Shown: positions 38,381-56,965 of the stretch, piece by piece
How the letters are laid out: every line of letters starts with the position of its first letter
Position numbering within the stretch: position 1 is the first letter of the stretch
Source: Elysia crispata
Taxonomy: Eukaryota; Mollusca; Gastropoda; Plakobranchidae
Direction: 5' to 3'
NCBI GenBank assembly: GCA_033675545.1
Contig: JAWDGP010007454.1
Coordinates: forward strand, 422,501-486,500
Length of the DNA stretch: 64,000 nucleotides
The notes under the pieces: model-generated
Database searches by the model: none
Seen by the model: only the letters and a program-made list of their open reading frames with translations
Told to the model about the DNA's origin: nothing
Made by a program: the position numbers and the translations under genes

Positions 38381-38400
38381 AGAGAGAGAGAAAGAGAGTG
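38291..38400. repeat. (GA)n microsatellite
   Basis: About 45 GA units with AAGA and GATTGA variants near the ends. Confidence 0.97.
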
Positions 38401-39487
38401 TAGAGAAACAGGCCGAAGGCGGTGATTTTGACAGAGGTTTAGGAAAAGGAGAAGGATGGAAGAAAAAGGGAAAAAGGAAAAGGAAAAAAAAAGAAAAATT
38501 AGAGAGCAATACTGACAGAGAAAAGTAAAGGGTGAACGAATTACTAATATAATCTTATATGTTATCTAATTTTACTTTTGAAAATCTGAAGAAAGAAACA
38601 TCCAGTCTTGATTCTCCAAAGTTCACACATTTTCAAATGTCTAAAATCGGGATCACAAATTTTTAATCTTGAAACGAAACCCCTAAAGATCTTGCTCGTG
38701 CGCTGTGTATCATTTTTCATCGAAGTTATTTTTGTGAGATTTTGACAAGCTAGAGGGATTTTAAAGGAGAGACAATAGGAATCAGAAGAATTATATCATA
38801 TGAGAAAACTTTATCGATACCAAACACGGTTTCGCCAAAATAAAGAAAAGTTCGAAAATCGTGAAATAATCAATAATACAGAATCACTAATTCACCCAGG
38901 TATTTAAATATGCCACTTTTGAGGTAAAAGCTGGAAAAAGCCATGAGACAATAACAATTCTTAAGTTTTTGATCGCCACCATTCAACTAGAAATTATATA
39001 ACGCTAGATTTTCTGTTATCTTTTTGAATAAGACACTATCGTTAGTTAATACACAACTACGCGCAGCCTGTCGATGCATTGATACGATTGTAACATAGAT
39101 TATCATCAGTCTGTCGCTTGGAATGAAAAGCTAAAGATTTTTTTTCCTTCTGCATCAAAATTAGGTCTCTGAATTAGAACATTTTACCCTGATAAGACTA
39201 GAGAGATTTAAGGATCATTAATCTTCCTCGAGTCTTGAATTCGCTCATAACAAACACTGTTTAAGACTAAGGCTGTTAACTCATCCAGAAGCAAAAGCAA
39301 GGCTCAAACCCTCATAAAGTAGTATCGACCAAATCTCAGATCAACAGTTTGCCTCGCTGCCACTAATATTCCTCTTTCAACAAAATAAAAGTGCGCCTGC
39401 CTTGAGAACGATGCTATTGTTGCAGAAATGGCACAGTGGGAAAAAGGGTTGGTGGTTGGGAGTGGGTAGCGCAGAAGGATAATAAGT
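38401..39487. other. Non-coding stretch
   Basis: Purine-rich to 38500, then AT-rich; no gene. Confidence 0.55.
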
Positions 39488-43878
<4,391 letters not shown>

Positions 43879-44140
43879 CTTATACTCTTCTTCTTCTTCT
43901 TTTTCTTCTTCTTCTTCTTCTTCTTCTTCTTCTTCTTCTTCTTCTTCTTCTTCTTCTTCTTCTTCTTCTTCTTCTTCTTCTTCTTCTTCTTCTTCTTCTT
44001 CTTCTTCTTCTTCTTCTTCTTCTTCTTCTTCTTCTTCTTCTTCTTCTATTTCTTCTTTATCATTCTTATCGTTCTTCTTCTTCTATATTTTTTTAAATAA
44101 ATTATTATTATCATCATCATCGTCAATTTCATCATCATAA
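43879..44140. repeat. (TTC)n array with ATC tail
   Basis: TTC-rich sequence with about 45 perfect TTC units, then TTC/TTA mixtures and a short ATC run (44108-44140). Flanking T/C-rich DNA gives spurious Ser/Leu frames. Confidence 0.96.
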
Positions 44141-46894
44141 GAAAAAGCCGTAAAAAGATCTAAAGAAAATAATCGATTGAACAAAATTTGTTGTTTATTG
44201 TTTCAAACCAAATTAAAACAAGAACCGCCAAATAAACGACATGCCTATGATAATATGGTAATGTCCTTTACGTAAGAAACTTATTTTTCAATTCTGAAGT
44301 ACAAAATAAAAATGTAAATTTATACATTTAAAAGAATTTATCCCCCAGCAGGGGTCATTTTGTAACCTTCTTTCAACCCCCCCAAAAACAAAAGGGGAAA
44401 AAAAAAATTGTCTCCGAGGGTTTTTAAAGAGGGGGGCATGGAAGCTAAACGTTCGTTTCCAATTTTTATTGACCTTAATTTCTTTAATCTAATTCTGAGA
44501 ATTCCTCCTCTTGATTACGCTGTCCAAAATAGTTTGCTGTATTTGCTCAATATTGTGTGAGCCTCAGTATTATTTCTGTCACATTAAAAAAAGAACTTAG
44601 TGACATTTGTCAGACATGAACAACAGTTCCAATGATAGCCTTGAGAAACTTGCTCGGCTTCTTTCTCAGAGTTCTCAAAAATACCAGTTGTTCGATCTAG
44701 TCGATAAGATGGATACGCAGCCACATCTTTTAGTTTTAGTTCTGAACTTCTGTTTTTCTTTCCTTTTCACCTTAATGGTTAGAGAACTGTTGTGAATATT
44801 TGACCCAAGATAAAAACAAGAGTAATTTTTAATAAAAAACAATAGCTACTAAATTCTAAGTTTACTTCAAAAGATTACTCAGTAAAAGTGATGTAATCGG
44901 AATGCTACAAGCGTCTTGAAATCAGTGGACAGAAAGATGTCAGAGTATAGACCAGTTTCTATTTTTTTTTTTTTTTGCTACAGGGGATGTTACCATATCT
45001 AAGGAATATAATTACCACGCTTTTTTTTCACAACTCTCCGCATTATACTTTCAAACACTCTAAGAATTATTTATCCAAATTTTTATTTTTCCTTTGTTTT
45101 GTTTAAAGCCTTTATGTTATTCATTTATTGCATTGTCTAAGCAGTTCTATGTTCAAATACTTTTTACGATAATATGTTTCATACTTTTGAATTGGTTATA
45201 CTTCTTTCATCCTCTATCGTATTAAGATTTTTTGTAAAGGGGAAAAAAAGGTCGAAACTACCTTTGAAGTTGGACTAAGCCTTTTTTCTATTGCTGTCAA
45301 AAAATTATTGCTTAGGAACGGCGTGGTCCACCCTGGAGTAAAAATTGCGCAGGCAATCGTATTCAACTGGAAACCAGGGCGCTCCAGTGCAGTACACTCA
45401 GGTATAACCGTGACAAAACGGCCTGTTTGTTTTTACTCAGCCAGATTTTCAGATAAAGCCTTTGTGAATGGGGGTTCGTTCAGTAGTGATATCTCCAAGA
45501 AAGCTTTCACTTCGATCTCTTGTGACCTAGATTTAGAGCGTTTTCCCATGAATTATTTCAAAGAGTGAAAGAACTTTTTTATTTCCCCTGACCCACTTGT
45601 GCTGCCGCACCCAGTGTGCTGTCAGTACCAGGTAGTGGTGACACTCTCTGGCTCTACCACATAACCACACCAAACAAAATAGCGGTTCTTAGCCCACAGC
45701 GTAACCACATCAGACAAAGTAACGGTTTTTAAACGACAGCATAAACACACCAAACAAAGTGCAGTTGTTCAGAGCTAGATCTTGTTGAAAGACGCAGACC
45801 GACCTCGGCCTACAAAGGACTAATCTGACACAAGTTTACAACGTAATTGCTGTAACAAAGAAAGCCAGACCTGGGTCTCTTAGTTTCTGTTGGAATTAGG
45901 TTTATATTTCATGCTATAGCGTTTATTGTTCGTTGGTGCCTTTATCTCTGCCTGCCTGATAAGAAAGTTAAGTTTCATATTCTTTTGACGTCCACGGTGG
46001 TTTAGTCACCGGTATGAAATGGTCGGCCAATCCTGTCAAATCCTTTATTGTTATGTTTTTTCTTTCTTTTCTTTCCTTTTTTCCTATTGCAAATACAAAC
46101 CTGTCTATAAGATAGGTTAAACTTAGAGTCAGATTTATCAGATGTATGCATCCTATTGCATTCAATTCCGTGACTATTTCCATTAAATTGAGACAGAGTA
46201 GTTCAGCCAAAGTAAAGTCAGTTTATTTATTCCAGCCATCTGAAACAAACGCCAATTTCAGCCAATAAAGAAGACAAAAATACTTTGCTCAAATTCCAAA
46301 CGAAAAATGAATGAAGCCATTTTCAATAAACATTTTGAAAAGCACAGAGTACACAAACAAGTGCTGTCGTGCGACTCCTCAATTATCCCAAAATAAAAGC
46401 ATATTTCTCCAGAAATCAATTTTAATCTGCATCAATCAAAATTGCATAATTATTTCCATTATTAAATTTCATAATGTCAATCAGTCTTTATAATCATAAT
46501 ATAATGTTTGTAAAACAAATGAAGCGGAGCAAAAAAGTCTGATTCGTAACAAATAAATGAGCCGTTCACTTACGCGATCTAGACGATAAGATCTTATTGT
46601 TTTCTTTGTCATCCAGGATGTAAGAAATCAATAATCAATGATTGAGAGGCTCGCGCTCTGAATGGGAAGAGAGCAGACTCACCCAGTAACTAATGAACCA
46701 GAGCAGTCCAAGGGAGTCCGGTAGATTGAATTGGGAGATAAGGTAAAGGAATGAGGCTAATGGGGTAGTTGGAGTAGTTTTTGAATTAAGTACAAGTTGT
46801 AAAGAAAGACGGGGGTGGGGGCTGAAACTTTGCCAAATCAGATACGAACGACTATAACATGCCGCAATTAAAAGCAAGCATACAAAAAATGTAG
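44141..46894. other. Non-coding stretch
   Basis: No gene recognised. The 86-codon frame at 45308-45568 lacks a true start and domain. Confidence 0.5.
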
Positions 46895-47565
<671 letters not shown>

Positions 47566-47567
47566 AG

Positions 47568-47641
<74 letters not shown>

Positions 47642-47855
47642 TTGAGAGAAAGAGAGAGATTGAGAGACAGAAAAAGAAAGAGAGAGATTGAGAGAGATAG
47701 AGAGAGAAAGAGAAAGATTGAGAGAGATAGAGAGAGAAAGAGAAAGATTGAGAGAGATAGAGAGAGAAAGAGAGAATATAAGTAATTAAGAGAAATATAG
47801 AGAGAAAAAGACGGAGAATAAAAGTGTGTGTGTGTGTGACAGAGAAAAAGTGAGT

Positions 47856-47935
<80 letters not shown>
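47566..47935. repeat. (GA)n - imperfect repeats - (GT)n - (GA)n
   Basis: Pure GA (47570-47625), then a 36-bp unit containing AAAGATTGAGAGAGATAG repeated about three times (47670-47775), then (GT)8 at 47823-47838 and a second pure GA run (47858-47934). Confidence 0.95.
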
Positions 47936-47939
<4 letters not shown>

Positions 47940-48419
47940 TAAACAAGTATCTAAATAGATACAGATATTTGAGAGCTAGAAATGATAACATTAGTGCTTC
48001 TTTATTCAGTTAATGTTAAAAAAAACAACCAGCAATTATCCAATAACTAGCTAAGAGCCCATAATTTTGAGCAATATTAAGTAAGTTGATTTCTCGAAGG
48101 TTATACTATATTTTTAAAACTTCAGATAATGCTTCTTATATGTTACTTTTTAAAACCAATCTCTGGCTATCGACAAGGTGAAAACATTAACATTTGCTCT
48201 GCAGTTTATAAGGAATTTCGTTTTACAGCGCAAGTTAAGTAACAAAGCGACGGATGTAATGTGCCATGAAGAAGCTAATATGTGATTTTCTCAAAAGTCA
48301 TGAATAATGAAAATAGTGACCGGTGCCTCATGCTAAGTGTAATTTAACTGCACCTCAAAACACACGCTTCTCCTGGCTGATCCTGGAGGCTCATGCTGGT
48401 GCCTCTTCAGTGGGCTTCA
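47936..48419. other. Non-coding stretch
   Basis: AT-rich until 48330, then GC-richer leading into the minisatellite. Confidence 0.5.
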
Positions 48420-48639
48420 CCCCCAGCTCAGCAGCATACAGCTCCAGAACAATCCGCTCGACAGGCAATGGAAACCCCCAGCTCAGCAGCATACACCTCC
48501 AGAACAATCCGCTAGACAGGCAATGGAAACCCCCAGCTCAGCAGCATACACCTCCAGAACAATCCGCTCGACAGGCAATGGAAACCCCCAGCTCAGCAGC
48601 ATACACCTCCAGAACAATCCGCTAGACAGGCAATGGAAA
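48420..48639 (+). repeat. 55-bp minisatellite, 4 copies
   Basis: Four exact-length units start at 48420, 48475, 48530 and 48585 (CCCCCAGCTCAGCAGC...). Copies 1 and 3 read CCGCTCGAC while 2 and 4 read CCGCTAGAC, suggesting a 110-bp dimer was duplicated. Copy 1 alone has CAGCTCC in place of CACCTCC. Since 55 is not a multiple of 3, the open frame across it reads the unit in successive frames and is unlikely to be coding. Confidence 0.98.
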
Positions 48640-50748
48640 CCCAACATAAAACGGACTCTGAGCTTATAAAGTACAACGAATACTGAACCTTCTAATGGAC
48701 TTCACATCTGTGTAGTTCTTATTTTCATTTTAATGAGCTCTGATTTTCGCTTAATGCTGATGATATTACACGTTGATGATTCGGATCCCATCAAAGAGCA
48801 GGTGCATTTGTCGGCCAATTCCACTAAAATATTTCTTTACTCGCTGTGAAAAATTCTCTAATACTTCAAGCTTTGTGGATGGCGAGTTGAGATACAAAAG
48901 ATCAATTTCTTTGTTATAACTTCTCTTCATGGAACAAAAATAACAATGTCAGGTACGTGGACAGAACTTTTATTCAGTTTCTGCCTATTTTGGGATTTCG
49001 CTGAGGAACACACTGCTTCTAGGGATATGGCGGACGAGTTGAACACGCTCCAGATCGGCACAATAATCACCTCAAGTATAATCCTGAGTTCAATTTAGAG
49101 CCAATATGGAGGTGCTTAGAAATAAAACGTGAATAAAATCAGCGACATCACTTCTATGGCTGTTTATAAACAGCAATTGTCCCGAATGTGCATAGATTAT
49201 AGCCGTATACAGATCGGAAAGTTCAGATAATATAAAAAAAATTGTTGTGCAGTATTTTATACCACTGATATTGAATGTGGTTTCAAGTTTTGAGTGAGTG
49301 AAAACATTTTCAGAATTGATCTGATAAGATTCACTTTTCAAGTTTTCTTTATTTGTCAAGGATGAGACGAAGTAAGAAAAGAGGAGCATGCAGACATCTA
49401 AACCAAAAATGTTTTTACATCTCTGTTCTCCTCATAATAAAGTAAATTCAGAGCTTTTCTGGACACCAAAGAGACCTTGTGATCGGCCTATGTCAAACAA
49501 ATATTCAAATTAAAAAACAGCTTGTTACAATCCTTTTCCATTTCGACATTACAGTTGATGTATCTTGTTTAAACTGAAAAAGACTGATCGCTGATAATGA
49601 CACTTCCATTCTTTACTTTTCTTTAGTTCTCAAAAATAAAATATCAATAGAAGTATAATTCATAAATCTGTTAGGTCAATGTATTGACAGTCGTTCCATA
49701 CACTAACTTCAAATAGAGCGTTCGAGGGTGGATCATGTCCAATCGTTTTTTTTTCTGTCATTTGAAAATAGAAAAAGATCTAGGTGTTTTTGGGTGTGAC
49801 AGTTTAATACTGAATGGGTGTTTTTTTTTTTTCCTATCAAGCTTTTGACGTCATTTTATATGACGCCCTTCTGACACTGAGCATTTGTCCGAGCGTAACA
49901 CTAAAGATTAGAATGAAAAGATGACTTTGTAGATATTTACCGTCTGTTTACCTGACTTAGTTCAGAGAAGAGAACCAAAGAGGCTGAGATTTAAAAGGCG
50001 TTACTACCACAAAGTTGCCCTGAATAGTTAAGGCCAATGCTTGAAAGCTTCATAATTATCATATTTATTGATAGCTACAGGGTGCCATGTACGTATAAAC
50101 AGCCTCGCTAGACCTCTTCAAAACTGATGCATGATTTTTGTTCACGCAATACTATTTTGCGAGTCATTTTGTAGTAATAATGCATTTCTAAATCTTTCTT
50201 TGATGACACCGGTAGTTAGAACACGCCCTCCACAGTTCTGAAGGTCTTTTCATAGCTTCAATGATTTTGAAGACGCCTTTAGAAATGTAATCCCCTTTCC
50301 TTTGAAAAGCATAACATGTGGTTCCTAAAGCACACCCTAATGTTCGATTTACAAATTAGAGCTGTGGAATTAAATGCAAAGACTTTAGTGAAGGGAATGT
50401 TAAAGGTGCCGGGATAAAATAAAAAAAAAACAAAACAATCATGACGACAATGCGCTGTCCTATATCGGGCATGCTGGGTAATATTCATGCTTTTTTTTAG
50501 GAGGAAGTTATGTAGCGTCAGTAGCTCACGAGACTATTGCCGCCATGTAGCTCTAATTCTATTTTTTTCAAAACCTTTTTTTAGATATTAGTCTTAGATT
50601 CTAAAAGATAACTTCCAATCTTGCATTACTACAAATTAATCATAAGGCCTAATGGGAATACTCTAATATCTAGATATAATTCTAGCTAGATTATTATTGA
50701 ACAAGAGGCTCTATTTAGATCAACACTTGCCTGTAGTTCTATCTCTTT
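48640..50748. other. Non-coding stretch with one CRE palindrome
   Basis: No gene. TGACGTCA at 49846-49853 is followed at 49860 by a TGACG half-site; alone this is weak evidence of regulation. Confidence 0.5.
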
Positions 50749-50836
50749 TCAAACAAGAGTTGATTATAGTTGTGCAATGATGTTGAGATTTATCAAACAA
50801 GAGTTGATTATAGTTGTGCAATGATGTGGAGATTTC
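50749..50836 (+). repeat. 44-bp tandem duplication
   Basis: TCAAACAAGAGTTGATTATA and the following bases occur at 50749 and again at 50793, almost identical. Confidence 0.9.
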
Positions 50837-50917
50837 AGGATTGTTTGCTCAAGCTAATCAGAGCAAATTGAAAGAGATTATAATAAAGAGGTAAAGAAAG
50901 AATTTGAGAGTGAGAGA

Positions 50918-51136
<219 letters not shown>

Positions 51137-51964
51137 TAACTATCAAGTTTATCTTTTTTCCATAGCATTGTCATGTGTGGATTCAAATATGAGTATATCT
51201 CTCTTTTAGAACTGTGATTCGGAATAAGTTTCTACTCAGTCTTCCAATTGGTCAGCTTGCTTTTTTAAATTTGTTTTTATTTCTTTTTTTAAGATTATAA
51301 GTACTTCGTGTTTATTTTAACTTTGAGATCTTGTATATTTGCCTGAGTCAGTGTTAAATCTTTCTTTCTGCGTATGAGACATAAAAAGGCAATATGTATG
51401 TAGTGCAAAACTATTTTGGATGTATGAGATTGTGTCAAACTCCAGTATCCACAAAAGCAGCATCTGACTTCCCTGCTTGAGGTTAGCCTGTCAGCTAAGC
51501 AGCTGGGTTTTGTGAAACTTAAAGTTAATGCTTTAACCTCCGCTTCTCTCGTTATCTGCATTACGTATCTCCGACTAAAAATTCCTCGACCACGCAACTC
51601 TCCTAAAAAATTTACCCTAGTGATTGGGTTGAAATTTTAAAAAAAAACATTGGAAAATTGGTAAAGAAAAAAAATGTGGTAGCTGAATGGCGTATTTTCA
51701 TAAATCTTTATTCTCTTTCTTTTTATTCCCACTGTTTACATTTTTTTCTTTTTAATTAATATATTTTATGGACTCTGTTTCCTCTTCACATCAGAACATT
51801 TTCACATTTTGATCATTCTCTTTTCTTTTCCCACTATAGAAGTTGTCCAGTCAGTGGTGTAGAAAGTCCTTCAGTTCCCTTCAGAAAAGGGCAGAAAAGC
51901 GTGATGTCAGTAGTGGTTCTAAACAGTGTGAGAGCAAAAGGGCCGGAGCTCCTGACCTGTCTCA
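51137..51964. other. AT-rich non-coding stretch
   Basis: A 100-codon minus frame (51597-51295) has no domain or splice support. Confidence 0.5.
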
Positions 51965-52602
51965 GCTGTTACACGGACAGCGAATGGGAAAATAGTCTAA
52001 AGAGAGTGAGATTGTCTTCATCTGTTACACCGAGCTAGAGAGAATGGGAAAATAGTTTAAAGAGAGTGAGGTTGTCTTCAGCTGTTACACCGAGAGGGAA
52101 TGGGAAAATAGTGTAATGAGAGCGAGATTGTCTTCAGCTGTTACACCGAGCTAGAGGGAATGGGAAAATAGTGTAATGAGAGTGAGATTGTCTTCAGCTG
52201 TTACACCGAGCTAGAGGGAATGGGAAAATAGTGTAATGAGAGTGAGATTGTCTTCAGCTGTTACACCGAGCTAGAGGGAATGGGAAAATAGTGTAATGAG
52301 AGTGAGATTGTCTTCAGCTGTTACACCGACCTAGAGGAATGGAAAAATAGTGTAATGAGAGCGAGATAGTCTTCAGCTGTTACACCAAGCTAGAGGGAAT
52401 GGGAAAATAGTGTAATGAGAGTGAGATTGTCTTCAGCTGTTACACCGACCTAGAGGAATGGAAAAATAGTGTAATGAGAGCGAGATTGTCTTCAGCTGTT
52501 ACACCGAGCTAGAGGGAATGGGAAAATAGTGTAATGAGAGTGAGATTGTCTTCAGCTGTTGTACCGAGAGGGAATGGGAAAATAGTGTAATGAGAGCGAG
52601 AT
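51965..52602 (+). repeat. 60-bp minisatellite, 11 copies
   Basis: Units beginning GCTGTTACACCGAG start at 51965, 52021, 52081, 52137, 52197, 52257, 52317, 52376, 52436, 52495 and 52555. Length variants are 60 bp (with CTAG), 56 bp (without CTAG) and 59 bp (GACCTAGAGG type). Units 4-6 are identical; units 7 and 9 share the 59-bp variant and alternate with 60-bp units 8 and 10. Confidence 0.97.
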
Positions 52603-55374
52603 CCTCTGAAATCTGTAATGCTTTTTTCAGTACACTGTAGCAACTGTGAATGATAACTTGTTTAACAGTATTAATAAAGCCTTGCTTTTGGAGATGTGAC
52701 ATAATAGATTTTGATCCCAACTCTTCATCTCTGAACATACTTAATTTTCTTTTTTTAAATCTCAATTTGAACTCCAACATGTAGCAGATAAAACGCCTGA
52801 GTTGTTGTCAGAGGGTAAACTATGTTAATGAAGTTTTTGATTAATTTTTATTAATCTCACGCGGGGTGAAAGCAGAGACGTCAGTGACCAAAACATCACG
52901 TGGTTACCCACATGCTCACGTGCATCAATGTTTACTGTTTTGCTTCATGTCCCTAAGCGGGTGTGAGGTCCCTTCTCTGATTACTTGAGATTAGGTCGAT
53001 AAGGTTCGTCTGTTTCATGAGATCTCATCGCAGATAAATGGCTAGAGTACAAGCTTAAAGATTTTTGTCGATAAATCGAAAGTTGAGAGAACTCTCATTA
53101 TTTTTTTTCTGGAGTTAAGATGGGAAAATGTTGATTACGATACTTTCTTTACATAAAAATATTAAACAAACAAATAGACTAACCAAACTGCAGAAAAAAA
53201 AGAATACGAAATTTGTGGAAAGAAAATATAAATAATGAACAATTCTCAATTCTTGCCATTTGACGTGAAAATGAATCAGAGTCATTAGAGGAAACAACTT
53301 ACTGCTAATATCATTAAACATCATGCTGTATCGTGAATCATCATAATTATTTTGATTTTCCATTTCTTCACAGTCTGAATGTATTTGGTCTATGAAGATC
53401 ATGGTGAGACCAAATGTTTTGTGTTAAATGGAAACGAGGTAATCATTAGCATTGAAATCAAACATTTAAATTGGATGCAAATCCTATCGCCATGTTCTGC
53501 TCGACACCACAGGACACTCGCACAAACACAAAACAGATAATTCAATATTTCATGCAATTTTAAGTAAGCTAAAGCCATAAAGGCACTTTATTCCCTTAAC
53601 CGTTTGAATTAAAAAACTGTGCCTTTCTAATTTATTAAATCTATTCTCAATAATGTACTTTCAGCCTTAGCCGTTTATGTTTTTCATCTATAAAAATAAA
53701 TCAAAGCTTATAAAAGTTCTCTTGATCTCTTCGAACAGCTCTGTTAGTCTAGTGGAATAGTTAGGGTTTAAAGAGAACTACGCATGCTGCCGATACCTGC
53801 ATCTCAAAAGCCAAGATTTTTTGTAAAGAAAACAGATAACTCATGAATATTATTTTTGTGTAGTCTGTGTGTCCTAAGACAGGAAGCTGCACTTTCTTAA
53901 CAAAGACAGAAAAGAGCATCAGTAATGACAATTATAACTAGACAAGAAGGTGAAATGGACAATGCTTTTTAGTGTCTGACTTTGGAATAATGAGTGCCTG
54001 GTCCGCCTGGGCCGGCCTTTGCAATCCATTTTAAAATAAAATTCTCAGCTTATGTCTCAATCTGCATAAGCTGGGGTGTAACCTTAATGCCTGAAGCCTT
54101 TCCGAATTCAAATTAAAAAGAAATAGAGGTAAACTTGACATGAATTATAAATTTAATGTGAATAAATGCTCATTTCAATTTACTTCCATTCAAAAACGAT
54201 TGAGCACTACCTGTCTATGTATCTACTATCCATTTCTTCTAAGAGTAGGGTTGTTTGGGGTATTTCAACTACAAATTATTTCTCTCACGGTCAAGATCCA
54301 CCAAATTTGATTGAACAGGTAACACTCTGACTAATTAATGTTTGATTGTCACAGTAATAGGGGGAAGTACTTCACATAATAAACACCCCGCTCCTATTTT
54401 CCTCTATCCTCTGATGCACAGGGCCGAATGGTTGGGAAAATGTACGTGACCTCGGACGCAAGGTAATTTTTGTTCTTTGAGCCTTTTTTATATTTTTTAA
54501 AATCTATTTACTTGTTATGTATTTAATTTTGGGGTGGGCTTGGTGGAGCGCAAGCGCTTGCGAATAAAATCGTTCTGCATGCAGTCCTCGTAATACTACA
54601 GATTTGTATTTCGCCTCTCAATAAGAGAATCGATCCCATGAAAGAGATAGGGGTCCTAAAGTAGATAAATACATATAAGTATGTCACTCAAAAGAAAAAA
54701 AAATCTGGATCAATAGTTGAATCACTAACTTGTATTTCAACGGCTGCATATCTCTTTTACCAATGAAAAGCCGATATGACTCGAAAATACAAACCCTGCA
54801 ATGATCACTCATTGTTGGGAAAGAGAAGACACCGCTAGATATGTAGTGAGACACGTGAGTTATAGCCCTTTGGCAATGAATCAAAACTGAGAGTCTTTTT
54901 AGGTTTTGCAGTTTTATACAGATAGATATTTTGTATGTTCTTAAAGAAGTAACATTGAATTTTATCTCTTTTTTAGTGAAATCGGAATCCAAATTGGATG
55001 TTTTTTTACCGTCTCTTGAAAAAAGTTACTGCCTTAAAAGAGGAAATAATCCTTTTTTTAGTTTATCATTACTTTAGCATATTTCAATAGCTTTGATCGA
55101 TTATCATACAAATCTGAAACAAAATAAGAGTTTATTATCAACTAATTTATTTTCAAACCATTCGGATTATGACTAAATAAAAATACATGAATATTTATAA
55201 AAAATTCACACAACGCCTCAAATTGAAATTGACACACTGACATTGGAGAATATAAAAGAAAATTCATAGTTTTTAAGATTCAGACCTTTTGTGTTTTTCA
55301 ATAAAACGGTACACTGACAGGGTCCATTTTGATTTAATCAGAGGCTTTCTAAATAAAATCAATAATTCATCATT

Positions 55375-55406
55375 TAGCTTTTTGACTGGGCTTTGAGCCT
55401 CATCAG
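55375..55406 (-). other. Hammerhead-like half motif
   Basis: Minus strand reads CTGATGA then GGC-TCAAA-GCC (a perfect 3-bp stem) and then CAGTCAAAA, where a functional core would have GAAAC. It is probably a decayed relative of the 38.2-kb motif. Confidence 0.3.
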
Positions 55407-56779
55407 AATGCTTGCCTTGTAGCGCATGGTGCGGAATGACTTTAATATTTTAGTGACTCCGATTTAGGTCGTAAGTTTTGTCTTAGAAACTACACAAACA
55501 ACACCAAACTGTATAAGCGAGGATTTGTTAGGGAAAAATCGCACCTTCAGGTTTGTCTGGAAAGCTAGCAAGATTGATTTCGAATAAAAGAATATCAGTT
55601 TCATTTCAAGAGTAGATGTAAATAAGAACTGGTATTGTTAATTTTTTTTTCATCCGAATATGATTCCGAAAATAGTACAAACCTCGATTGCTTTCCTTTC
55701 AATCTACTGTAAAATATTATGGGTTCTAGCTAGTTTTATCTTTAAATAGACCATTAAAGTGATAGATAAAATTGATAAGAAAATAAGATATTTAAGTGAA
55801 AGGTAATGGAAATGAATATAAAAAGTCCTGTCTATACAAAAAGATATATCAAAATAGACATATCGTTAGCATATAAATATATGAGAGATCTAAAGAAAAA
55901 TGAAGAAACGGAAAGATACGAGGAGACAAAGAGGTATGCAGCTAGATAGAACAAAGAGTTAAAATTGGTTATGAGGACTAATTAAAGAAGTTTTATAATT
56001 ATGATAGCAACATATCTTTCATATTTATTTATACCTGAAGCAGAAAGGGTCACTGTGTGTTTTACCGATTTTTGCAAGTTTACAGTCATCGATAATTTAT
56101 AGAAAGATGCGATTTACTGTATATACTATATCAGGCTGTACGGTAAAAAAACAACCTAGTATAGACATAATTTGGAGATAGAAAGACGTTTCTATGCAAC
56201 TGTAATTACAATCTTAAATATTTTAAATTAAAAACAAAACAAAACAAAAAGAAAAACAACAACTAGCAGCGTGCTTTCATTTTGTATATTTGAAAACATG
56301 CAAAAAGTTCGTGATTATAACATTGGCAAAATATTTAGAGAAAATTTTAAGTCTAAGTTAAACTTTGGTTTGTGAAGTATCCTATATAAAACATAAGAAA
56401 AAAAAATCTGAATAATATACGTTTTCGCAATTAAATGTCTGCTTTCGAGATATATTGATAGATAAAATATACAACATAACCATAAAGCAAATGTCATTAA
56501 GTTAAGATTTACATTGCGTTCTTCCTGGTAATGCTAGATTTGATCATGAGAAAAAAAAAACTATAAAGATCTTTAAAAGTAATAAATTTAGACTAAGAAA
56601 AAATTTAAACTATAAAAGGATATAGTGAATAATTGATTGTGAAGCTTTTCTTTATCAAAGGAAGAGGAAGGTGTATCATTCAAAAGAGATATGGTAAATA
56701 ATTGATGTATATATCTATATTATAACAATCCACTTACAACAAGTTATAATTAATTTCATTCATTCATTCAGAGACACAC

Positions 56780-56965
56780 ATATATATTTATATGTGTGTG
56801 TGTTTATATATACATATAGTGAGAAGGAGAGAGAAAGAGAGAGAGAGAGGTGTCCAGACAGACACAGAGCCTGAGCATGAAAGAAGCAAAGAAAGAAAAA
56901 GAAATGAGGAAATGGAGAGACAGAGAGAAAGAGGAAGACAGAGAGTGAGTGAGAGAGAGAAAGAG
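56780..56965. repeat. AT/GT/GA imperfect simple sequence
   Basis: TATATATT, (GT)6, ATATA, then GA-rich sequence with CAGA and AAGAG variants. Confidence 0.85.

Noticed and set aside
45308..45568. 86-codon ORF in GC-richer DNA
   Set aside because: Starts at a non-ATG codon, no domain, no flanking splice sites that fit a gene model.
48323..48625. 100-codon ORF over the 55-bp minisatellite
   Set aside because: The unit is not a multiple of three, so the repeat is read in changing frames; no domain or splice evidence.
51965..52602. CRISPR-like array
   Set aside because: Units are directly adjacent with no spacers and the DNA is animal; it is a minisatellite.
53741..53815. tRNA-like GTTAGTCTAGTGG
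   Set aside because: Resembles a tRNA A box, but no B box at the right spacing and no cloverleaf stems.
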